32,689 nucleotides of DNA. Origin: DATHRK01 sp035465395 (GTDB taxonomy: Bacteria > Gemmatimonadota > Gemmatimonadetes > Longimicrobiales > RSA9). The stretch's first letter is position 1; every line of letters begins with the position of its first letter. The notes beneath the pieces were generated by a model. The model saw only the letters and a list, made by a program, of their open reading frames with translations, ran no database searches and had not been told where the DNA came from. The stretch lies in contig DATHRK010000036.1 of assembly GCA_035465395.1 (NCBI GenBank), positions 1 through 32,689 on the forward strand, given 5' to 3'. Both the position numbers and the translations under genes were made by a program. Below, piece after piece: positions 16,928 through 24,103 of this stretch.

Positions 16928-17964
16928 CCACCGAAGGCGACCGGCCGCTGGTCGAAGTGCGCGACCTGTACAAGCACTTCCCGATCCGCCGCGGCCTCTT
17001 CGGCCGAGCAGCCGGTCACGTGCGAGCCGTCGACGGCGTGAGCTTCGAGGTCCAACGGGGCGAAACGTTGGGGCTCGTGGGCGAGTCAGGCTCCGGCAAG
17101 ACCACCACCGGGCGCGTGCTACTCCGCCTGGAAGAGCCGACCTCCGGCTCGGTCGTGTTCGACGGACGAGACGTCGGCGCTCTCGATCGCGAGAACCTGC
17201 GCGCGCTTCGCCGGCGGGCGCAGATCGTCTTCCAGGATCCGTTCGCCTCACTCAACCCGCGCATGCCCGTGGGCGCGACGCTCCGGGAAGTGCTGCGGGT
17301 CCACCGGCTCGCGAGCGGGGACACCGCCGCCCGGCGCGTGAGAGAGCTGCTGGACATCGTCGGCCTGGCGGCGGCGCACGCCGGCCGCTATCCGCACGAG
17401 TTCAGCGGCGGGCAGCGGCAGCGCATCGGCATCGCGCGGGCGCTTTCGGTCGAGCCCGACTTCATCGTCTGCGACGAGCCCGTGTCCGCGCTCGACGTGT
17501 CGGTCCAGGCGCAGGTGCTGAACCTTCTCCAGAGCCTGCAACGGGACCTCGGCCTCGCCTACCTCTTCATCGCGCACGACCTCAGCGTCGTGGAGCACGT
17601 GAGCGACCGCGTCGCGGTGATGTACCTCGGCCGCATCGTGGAGATCGCACCGGCCCGCACTCTGTACGCGAAACCCCGGCACCCGTACACCCGCTCGCTC
17701 CTGTCGGCGGTCCCGAAGCCCGAGCCCCGCCGAGAGCGCGAACGCATCGTGCTGCGCGGCGACGTGCCCGACCCTTCGGCGCCCCCGCCGGGCTGTCCAT
17801 TCCACCCACGCTGTCCGCATCCGCGCAAGGACGAGGAATGCCGCTCGGTGGTGCCCCCGCTCGTGGTCGTGGGGGAGGAGCACCGCGTGGCCTGCCTGAA
17901 GGAGACCGCCCCGGACGCCGCCTCCGAAGCCGACCTCTCCGGCGACGCGCGCCGACCCGACTGA
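16924..17964 (+). CDS. Peptide ABC transporter ATP-binding protein (DppF type)
   Basis: The protein has 346 residues; ATG at 16924 overlaps the DppD-like stop by four bases. The N-terminus VEVRDLYKHFPIRRGLFGR is typical of DppF/OppF. Walker A is GESGSGKT (53-60), the Q-loop is VFQDPFASLNPRM, the signature is EFSGGQRQR, Walker B is FIVCDEPVSALD, and the H-loop is IAHDLSVVEHVSDRV. The C-terminal domain carries the CPFHPRCPHP pattern with further Cys residues. It pairs with the preceding ATPase. It is the last gene of the importer operon; 113 nt separate it from the GWxTD gene. Confidence 0.95.
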
Positions 17965-18028
17965 GGGGCGCCAGACCGGGCCACGCGGGGCGTGCGCCGC
18001 GGGCGCCCCCCGCCCTATGTTACAGAAC

Positions 18029-18050
18029 GCGTATCGGATCGTTGATACGC
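18029..18050. repeat. 7-bp inverted repeat upstream of the GWxTD gene
   Basis: GCGTATC (18029-18035) and GATACGC (18044-18050) form a perfect inverted repeat with an 8-nt centre. It lies 28 nt before the likely start of the GWxTD gene and just after a -10-like CCTATGTT (18014-18021) that lacks a recognisable -35. It could be an operator or an RNA hairpin at the start of the transcript. Confidence 0.35.
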
Positions 18051-18077
18051 TCTGGTCTTCTCGCGCGTTACAGGTGG

Positions 18078-20174
18078 ATGATGACCCCGGCCCTCCTCGC
18101 CGTCGCAGTCGTCCTGCAGGGCGCCGTCGAATGCGCGCCGTGCGTCCGGTCGCAGGAGCTGATCGCGGCGGGGGACACGGCGGGGGCGGTGGCGGTGCTG
18201 CGGGAGGCCGCCACGGAGGACGCGCCGGCCGTGGTGTGGGGGGAGTACGGGATGCTCCTGGCGCAGACCGCGCCGCTCAATCCGCTGGACTTCCGTCAGC
18301 GCCGCGAGGCCAAGCAGGCGCTCGAGCGGGCGCTCGACGAGGACTATCGCAATCCCCGCTGGCTGTTCGGCTTCTCCCTGGTCATGCGCAAGCGGGGCGG
18401 CCTGAACGACGCCAAACGAGTGCTGGGCCGTGCCGTGGGAGAGGTGGAGAATCGAGATCTCGAAGCCGAGGACCGCGCCCGGATCTACCTGGAGCACGCG
18501 CGCTCGGTCGAGGAATACGTCAACGACTACGAGAACTACCTGCCGTTGGCGCACCTGATTCCGAAGGTGTCGCCCTCCTGCTTGATGCGCGGCCGGTTCT
18601 GCATGAACTTCGCGCGGCCCAGGTACTTCCACGAGCGCCTCTTCCTCGCGGACCCGCCCGAGATGATGCGGGACGACCGCGAGGAGATGTGGAGCAGCTT
18701 CGAGAAGGCCTTTCAGCTTCACCCGGCCAGCTCCGCTGCGGCAGCCGGCCTGCTGGGCCGGCTGTCCCGCGATGAGCAGTGGCAGGAGTTCCTGCTGGTC
18801 GCCGAGCAGCACGTGGCGGCGAGCGATACCAGCGGCTGGGCGCACGTCTTCAAGGGAGCCGGGCTGTTCCGCAACGGGGCCGCCGAGGAGGCGGAGCGCT
18901 CTTTCCGCGCCGGCCTCGCCCGGTTGGACCCCGAAGAGCGGGAGGTCCTGACCGACCTCACCGACATCGTCCTCAAGGACATCGCGGACCAGATGGAGAC
19001 GATGGACTGGGACGAGCTCGGCAAGGTGCGCGCCTACATCCTGTCCATCTCGGACCCGATGCAGTCCACGCGGGTCAACGAGCGGGCGCTGGAACACTGG
19101 ACGCGGGTCGCGCTCGCGGAGCTCTGGTTCGGGGACGCGCTCTCCGGACGGCGCGGCTACGACTCGGAGCCGGGGGAGATCCTCATCCGGTACGGCCGGC
19201 CCCGCTGGACGCGTCAGATCGCCGGCAACTCCATCCACGGCCGGACGGGCCGCACCATCTTCTGGACGTACACGAAGGACCAGCCGAGCTTCATTTTCGA
19301 GAAGAACGCCGGCTGGCGCAGAGTGCGGCACGCCTTCGATACGTACAGTCGCGAACACGCGGCCGACCTGCGTCACGCGGTGCCGAGCGTCTACCGGCCG
19401 CCCTGGCTGGAGGAGTTGCCGCACCAGGTCGTTCGCTACAAGGGCGACCGCGCCGCCACGACGGCCGAAGTCTACTTCCGGGCCCCCGAGCCGACGGCCG
19501 CTGAGCCATTCACGGGTCGCGCGGGCGTCTATATCATGTCGCGCACCGTGGGCGTCGAGGCGCATCGGACCGAGCGCGACGTGGAACTGGAGCCCGGGAC
19601 GCGCCAGATCGTGTTCCGGATACCTCTGGAGCCCGGCGTCTATCCCTACAGCGCTGAACTGCGCTCCGAAGACGGATCTTTCTCGGCGGCCCGGCGCGGC
19701 CGGATTACCGCATCCGTCTTCGGCGATTGGCTGTCCATGTCGGATCTGCTGATCGCGACGGATATCGAACCGCAAGCCCCGGTCGTGCGCGAGCGGGCCG
19801 ACCTTGCGATCGTTGCCTCTCCCGATCTCGTCATGGCGCGAGACGAGCCGATCGGCGTCTACTTCGAGGTGTACGGGGTGGCCGCTGACGACGAGGGCAT
19901 CGGCCGCTACCGGGTCGACGTCCAGCTCCGTGGACAGCGCGGGCTCGTGGGCCGAATCGCGAACGCCCTGGGTAGGATCCTGCCTGGCGGCGAAGAAGAT
20001 CCCGGGACCCTGTCCTGGGAGCGCGAGGTCGAGGTGGGCACGGGCCGCGTGCCGGAGTGGTTCACGCTCCAGGTACCAGATGCGCGGCCGGGCGCCTACG
20101 AGTTGACGGTGACCGTTACCGACGCGATGGAAGGCACTTCCTTCGCGTCCAAACGGCGGCTCGAAATTCGCTGA
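18078..20174 (+). CDS. GWxTD-domain secreted protein with TPR-like N-terminal half
   Basis: The protein has 698 residues from ATG at 18078 (or the adjacent ATG at 18081); the frame is open upstream, but MMTPALLAVAVVLQGAVECAP reads as a signal peptide. The first 300 or so residues are helical and TPR-like (AAGDTAGAVAVLREAAT, SFRAGLARLDPEEREVL). The centre carries the GWxTD-type domain: SISDPMQSTRVNERALEHW, then a degenerate GYDSEPGEILIRYGRP where GW-TDRG-IYI-YGPP is usual. The C-terminal third is beta-rich (TYSREHAADLRH, then extracellular-like domains). GWxTD proteins are abundant in Gemmatimonadota and related lineages but have no known biochemical role. The stop lies 7 nt before the promoter of the next gene. 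Confidence 0.85.
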   Translation: MMTPALLAVAVVLQGAVECAPCVRSQELIAAGDTAGAVAVLREAATEDAPAVVWGEYGMLLAQTAPLNPLDFRQRREAKQALERALDEDYRNPRWLFGFSLVMRKRGGLNDAKRVLGRAVGEVENRDLEAEDRARIYLEHARSVEEYVNDYENYLPLAHLIPKVSPSCLMRGRFCMNFARPRYFHERLFLADPPEMMRDDREEMWSSFEKAFQLHPASSAAAAGLLGRLSRDEQWQEFLLVAEQHVAASDTSGWAHVFKGAGLFRNGAAEEAERSFRAGLARLDPEEREVLTDLTDIVLKDIADQMETMDWDELGKVRAYILSISDPMQSTRVNERALEHWTRVALAELWFGDALSGRRGYDSEPGEILIRYGRPRWTRQIAGNSIHGRTGRTIFWTYTKDQPSFIFEKNAGWRRVRHAFDTYSREHAADLRHAVPSVYRPPWLEELPHQVVRYKGDRAATTAEVYFRAPEPTAAEPFTGRAGVYIMSRTVGVEAHRTERDVELEPGTRQIVFRIPLEPGVYPYSAELRSEDGSFSAARRGRITASVFGDWLSMSDLLIATDIEPQAPVVRERADLAIVASPDLVMARDEPIGVYFEVYGVAADDEGIGRYRVDVQLRGQRGLVGRIANALGRILPGGEEDPGTLSWEREVEVGTGRVPEWFTLQVPDARPGAYELTVTVTDAMEGTSFASKRRLEIR

Positions 20175-20181
20175 AACTCGC

Positions 20182-20210
20182 TTGACACTCCCGAGGGGCC
20201 GCGTCTAGTT
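20182..20210 (+). promoter_or_regulatory. exbB-like gene promoter
   Basis: TTGACA (20182-20187), a perfect -35, is followed after 17 bp by CTAGTT (20205-20210). The start would be near 20217. The segment 20178-20196 matches the gcvH promoter at 18 of 19 positions, including spacer bases that sigma factors normally do not read. Confidence 0.6.
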
Positions 20211-20284
20211 TCCGACCCCTTCGAAAACCGCCGGGCGGCGAAAGCGGTACGCACGCCCGCATTGGACGATCGACGGAGGACTCC

Positions 20285-20983
20285 GTGAGCGGTCTTGCTG
20301 CCATTAGCGCTGCACTCCTTCAGGTGCCCGGAATCGAACAGCCGGACCTGACGATGGGCGAATGGATTTCGCAGACGTGGGAGGGCGGCGGCTTCATGAT
20401 GTACCCGCTCGCCCTCGCGTTCCTCGTCGGAGTCGTCATCATCGTCTGGAAGTTCTTTACGCTGACTTCCACCTCGGCCCGGACGAAGAGCCTGCTGCGC
20501 GACGTCGATGCGTTGCTCGCGGATCACCGCACCGATGAGGCCCTCGCTCGCGCCCGCGAGTCCCGCACCCCGGCCGGCCGGATTCTGGTCGCCGGGCTGG
20601 AGCGCAAGAACGAAGGGACGGAGCGGGTCATGAAGGCCATCGAGAACGTCGGCCTGATCGAGATGGCGGGGCTGGAACGGGGCCTCGTTTGGCTCGCGAC
20701 CCTCTCCAACGTAGCGCCGCTGCTCGGCTTCCTGGGGACGGTGATCGGGATGATCCAGGCGTTCCAGGCGATCGAGCTCGCGGGCGAGGTCGACGCCACG
20801 CTCGTCGCGGGCGGTATCAAGGTGGCGCTCATCACGACGGCCGCCGGCCTCGCGATCGCGATTCCGCTCAACATCTTCCACAACTACTTCATCACGAAGA
20901 TCGACCGTCTCGTGCTGGATACGGAAGAGTCCGCGCAAAAAATGATCGATACGCTCCACGAGTTGGAGGCGCGCACGATCTGA
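20285..20983 (+). CDS. MotA/TolQ/ExbB proton-channel family protein
   Basis: The protein has 232 residues from GTG at 20285, chosen for the GGAGG 5 nt upstream. It has the ExbB/TolQ layout: a first membrane segment (MMYPLALAFLVGVVIIVWKF, seen after GGGF), a cytoplasmic helical stretch, and two closely spaced C-terminal membrane segments with WLATLSNVAPLLGFLGTVIGM and GGIKVALITTAAGLAIAIPLN, which carry the conserved Gly/Thr proton-path residues. These proteins assemble with ExbD/TolR to energise outer-membrane transport or envelope integrity. No exbD or tolR follows: a strong terminator comes 38 nt after the stop. The stator partner must be encoded elsewhere. Confidence 0.93.
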   Translation: MSGLAAISAALLQVPGIEQPDLTMGEWISQTWEGGGFMMYPLALAFLVGVVIIVWKFFTLTSTSARTKSLLRDVDALLADHRTDEALARARESRTPAGRILVAGLERKNEGTERVMKAIENVGLIEMAGLERGLVWLATLSNVAPLLGFLGTVIGMIQAFQAIELAGEVDATLVAGGIKVALITTAAGLAIAIPLNIFHNYFITKIDRLVLDTEESAQKMIDTLHELEARTI

Positions 20984-21020
20984 GAAACGCCCGCCGTCCA
21001 GCGACGGAGCGCGATTCTAC

Positions 21021-21060
21021 GACCGCCATCCGGGACACCCCGGGTGGCGGTCTTCTTCTT
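21021..21060 (+). terminator. Intrinsic terminator after the exbB-like gene
   Basis: A 14-bp stem (GACCGCCA with TGGCGGTC, extended by CCGGG/CCCGG and one G-U pair; 21021-21034 with 21038-21051 approximately) is followed by TTCTTCTT. It isolates the exbB-like gene as a single-gene unit. Confidence 0.85.
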
Positions 21061-21188
21061 GCGCAGTATCCCATGTTTCGAGGCCCGCGCGCGTGCGGGC
21101 AGCTCCGGGCCCGCGGGTCGCGGCCGGGGGTCGCGCCGGGCGCGGGAGGCCTCGATCGGTGACGCGCCGCGGGTGATGGGGGACCGGG

Positions 21189-21213
21189 CGGAGGATCACG
21201 GCGCGATCCTCCG
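21189..21213 (+). repeat. 9-bp hairpin in the transglycosylase leader
   Basis: CGGAGGATC (21189-21197) pairs perfectly with GATCCTCCG (21205-21213) across a 7-nt loop. It ends 18 nt before the likely start codon. It could affect translation initiation or be a weak terminator; there is no U-tract. Confidence 0.3.
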
Positions 21214-21231
21214 GTGTTTCAGGTGTCGATG

Positions 21232-23610
21232 ATGCACCGTTCCGTAACGATCTTCGCGCTTTTCACCGCCCTGGCGGCGGCGGTGCAGCTCGCGCCTCCG
21301 GCGGAGACCCGCGCGCGGGAGGCCCGCGGCGTCCTTTCGGCGTCGGACACGACGCCCGCTGAGGCAGCCCAGGCCCTGTCCCACGGCCGATTCTGGCGTG
21401 CTAGCCGGATCCTCCGGGACTATCTCGGGACGGCACCCGAGCCGGAACCGGCGACGATCCTGCTCGCGGCGCGCGCGGAGGCCGGGCTAGGCCGCTGGGA
21501 CCGGGTGGAGAGGCTCCTCGAGGACCGGCCGTGGTTGGACTCGGAGAGCGGAGGGCTCGGGTGGAGCCTGCTCGGGCGGAGCCGGCTGGCCCAGGGCGAG
21601 CGGGACCAGGCGGAGCTGGATCTGGCCCGCTACCTGGAGATCGTCCCCGACACGTCCACGCGGGAGCGCGGGCTGGCCGAAATTCGTCGCGGCCTGGCGG
21701 CAGCCGGTGCGGGCGGCCGGCTCGAAGCGCGCCAGGCGTTCGACTCCGCACGTGCCCTCCTTCCCGAGATCACGGATTGGATCGCCATACTCGCCGCTCG
21801 CGCCGCGGCCGAGTTCGGCGACACGGCGGCGCTGGAACGCGAGCTGGACACGACCGACCCCGAGCTGGCCCGGGATTGGGGCTGGGCGCCGCGTGTCGCG
21901 GCTTACGAGAAAGCCGGCGACATGGCCGGGGCGATCGCGGCCGCGGAGCAAGCCACGCGGGAGCTGGAGGACGGTGGCCGGCGCGCCAGCGCGTGGACGC
22001 GACTCGGACGTCTGGAGCTCACCACCGGCGACACCGTCGCGGCGCGCAACGCGTTCCGCAACGCGATGGGCGCCTCGACCTGGCATCCGGATGCCGTGAC
22101 CGCCGGGCGCATGATGTCCGCCCTCCCGGGCCTGACCCCGAACGACCGGCTCAGGATCGGCAAGCTGTACCTCCGGCACGGGAACCCGCAGCGTGCGGAG
22201 GAGGGCATCCGCGCCTATCTGGACGCGGGAGCCGGAAGCGCCGAGGAACGCTTCCGCCTGCGCCTCGACATCGGCAGGGCGCTCTTCCAGGCGCGCGATT
22301 ACGATCGCGCCGAGCGTCACCTGCTCGAGCTCGCGCGCGAGAGTGGCGTGCCCGCCGACGTGGCGTCCTCGGCGATGTACTACGCGGGGCGCGCGCAGTA
22401 CCGGCAGGGCCGCAGCGACGCGGGGCGGGTCACGCTGGCGTCCATCGCCGATCGCTACCCCGGGACCGAGGACGGCGCCCGCGGCCGCTATCTGGTAGCG
22501 GACCTCGACCACGATGCCGGCCGCCTCGGCGCCGCGTCCGAGGGGTACCGGGCGACCACGGAAGCCGCGCCGGAGATCTACGAGGCGGGCCTGTCGATGA
22601 TGCGGTTGGCGGGGATCGAGTGGCAGGCAGGACGCGTGGAAGCCGCCGCGGAGATCTACGAGAACTATCGCTCGCGGTTCCCGTCGGGGCGCCGAATCGA
22701 GCAGGCGACGTACTGGGCGGGCCGCGCGTACCGCCAGCTGGGCAGGGACTCGCTCGCCCGCGCGCGTTTCCGTCAGTCCCGCGGCATCGACCCCATGTCC
22801 TACTACGGGCTCCTGGCCGCCGAGGAGCTCGGCGTGCATCCCTTCGACGGGGTGCTGGCGGAATCGCCGCCCGAGGATCCGGGAACGGAGGCCCAGGTTG
22901 AGCGCGCGATGGCGCGGCTCGATCTGCTCCGCGAGCTCGAGCTGGGTTCCGAGGAGGACTACGAAGTCGGCCGTCTCCGGCGCCGCTTCCAGGCGCGGGA
23001 TGGATTCGCCTACGCGGTAGCGGAGGCACTCAACGCGCGCGGCCATACGGTCAATGGCGTGCGGCTCGGCTGGGCACTGAAGGAGGAGGAGCGCGCCTGG
23101 AACCTTCGCCTCCTGCAGATCGTCTATCCGTTCCCCTACAGCGAGATCATCGTCGCCGAAGCGAACGCTCGCGGCCTGGACCCGTGGGTGGTGGCCGGCT
23201 TGATCCGCCGCGAGTCGCTCTTCCAGCCGCGCGCGGTGAGCTCGGCCGGGGCCATCGGCCTAATGCAGGTCATGCCCAACACGGGACGCTCGCTCGCTCG
23301 CCAGGCCGGCGTTGGCAACTTCAGCCCGGAACTGCTGAAGGATCCGGAGGTCAACGTCCATCTCGGGACGCTCTACCTACGCCAGCAGATGCAACGCTAT
23401 GACGACCGGCTGCCCCGCGTCCTGAGCGCGTACAACGCCGGTCCCCACCGCGTGACGCGCTGGAGCAGCTTCCCCGAATTCGAGGATGACCGCCTCTTCA
23501 CCGAGCGCATTCCGTACCGGGAGACCCGCGAGTACGTCCAGGCGGTCGAGTCGCACATCCGGATCTACCGCGCCCTCTACGGGTCCGGGGACGCCCCTTC
23601 GGGACCCTGA
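21232..23610 (+). CDS. TPR-containing soluble lytic transglycosylase (Slt family)
   Basis: The protein has 792 residues from ATG at 21232 (AGGTG 6 nt upstream; ATG at 21229 and GTG at 21214 are in-frame alternatives). A signal peptide (HRSVTIFALFTALAAAVQ) directs it to the periplasm. Residues to about 600 are helical TPR-like repeats, resembling the superhelical U/L domain of Slt70. The C-terminal SLT domain starts about residue 640 with WVVAGLIRRESLFQP, where Glu661 is the catalytic acid, followed by SSAGAIGLMQVMPNTG, LYLRQQMQRYDDRLPRVLSAYNAG (seen as two adjacent blocks) and RIPYRETREYVQAVE. It would cleave peptidoglycan glycan strands to 1,6-anhydro ends. It is preceded by a GC-rich, hairpin-rich leader and followed by the cold-shock gene. 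Confidence 0.93.
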   Translation: MHRSVTIFALFTALAAAVQLAPPAETRAREARGVLSASDTTPAEAAQALSHGRFWRASRILRDYLGTAPEPEPATILLAARAEAGLGRWDRVERLLEDRPWLDSESGGLGWSLLGRSRLAQGERDQAELDLARYLEIVPDTSTRERGLAEIRRGLAAAGAGGRLEARQAFDSARALLPEITDWIAILAARAAAEFGDTAALERELDTTDPELARDWGWAPRVAAYEKAGDMAGAIAAAEQATRELEDGGRRASAWTRLGRLELTTGDTVAARNAFRNAMGASTWHPDAVTAGRMMSALPGLTPNDRLRIGKLYLRHGNPQRAEEGIRAYLDAGAGSAEERFRLRLDIGRALFQARDYDRAERHLLELARESGVPADVASSAMYYAGRAQYRQGRSDAGRVTLASIADRYPGTEDGARGRYLVADLDHDAGRLGAASEGYRATTEAAPEIYEAGLSMMRLAGIEWQAGRVEAAAEIYENYRSRFPSGRRIEQATYWAGRAYRQLGRDSLARARFRQSRGIDPMSYYGLLAAEELGVHPFDGVLAESPPEDPGTEAQVERAMARLDLLRELELGSEEDYEVGRLRRRFQARDGFAYAVAEALNARGHTVNGVRLGWALKEEERAWNLRLLQIVYPFPYSEIIVAEANARGLDPWVVAGLIRRESLFQPRAVSSAGAIGLMQVMPNTGRSLARQAGVGNFSPELLKDPEVNVHLGTLYLRQQMQRYDDRLPRVLSAYNAGPHRVTRWSSFPEFEDDRLFTERIPYRETREYVQAVESHIRIYRALYGSGDAPSGP

Positions 23611-23685
23611 CGCCGACCCGGTTATCTCCCGGAAAAGCCCGGAATGGCGCGACGAAACGCCTCTCGGACCAAAACAAGTGTTTCC

Positions 23686-23714
23686 TTGACGGGCTTTTTC
23701 TGAACGGCCTACCT
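23686..23714 (+). promoter_or_regulatory. Cold-shock gene promoter
   Basis: TTGACG (23686-23691) is followed after 17 bp by CTACCT (23709-23714), putting the start near 23721 and giving a 5' leader of about 40 nt. The region 23670-23705 is unusually AT-rich for this genome. GGAGG lies 8 nt before the gene's ATG. Confidence 0.55.
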
Positions 23715-23761
23715 TCGGTCGAGCTACTCTTCCGTGGTTCCTCTTATCGGAGGCAGGATTC

Positions 23762-23965
23762 ATGTCCAGGGGTAGGGTCAAGTGGTTCAATGATGCGAAG
23801 GGGTACGGCTTCATTGAACAGCCCGACGGCGGTGAGGATGTCTTCGTCCATTTCTCGGCAATCACGATGGACGGATTCAAGACACTCGCCGAAGGCTCGG
23901 AGGTCGAGTTCGAACTGCGGCAGACCGACAAGGGTCTCCAGGCCGCGAATGTGACGAAGCTCTAA
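23762..23965 (+). CDS. Cold-shock domain protein (CspA family)
   Basis: This 67-residue protein is complete for the family. It is a five-stranded OB-fold nucleic-acid chaperone. RNP1 is KGYGFIEQ and RNP2 is DVFVHFSAI; the opening GRVKWFNDAKG is canonical. It would bind single-stranded RNA or DNA in the cytoplasm and prevent RNA structure at low temperature or during growth transitions. It has its own promoter, strong ribosome site and downstream terminator, so it is a monocistronic unit. Whether it is cold-induced cannot be told from sequence; the leader is short compared with E. coli cspA. Confidence 0.97.
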   Translation: MSRGRVKWFNDAKGYGFIEQPDGGEDVFVHFSAITMDGFKTLAEGSEVEFELRQTDKGLQAANVTKL

Positions 23966-24016
23966 CCGGTCCGAGCGACCAGCCCGACCCTCAGGTCGTA
24001 AGAGCCTTCGCAGGAA

Positions 24017-24050
24017 CGGGCGCCCCGGACTTCGAGCCGGGGCGCCCGTC
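24017..24050 (+). terminator. Terminator after the cold-shock gene
   Basis: A perfect 12-bp stem CGGGCGCCCCGG/CCGGGGCGCCCG (24017-24028 with 24037-24048, 8-nt loop) is followed by the moderately T-rich TCTGCGTCT. It lies 50 nt after the csp stop and before polA. Confidence 0.6.
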
Positions 24051-24103
24051 TGCGTCTGGACGTCGCGTTGCCCCGGGCGCGCCGGTCCGCGAGCTTGGCG
24101 CCC

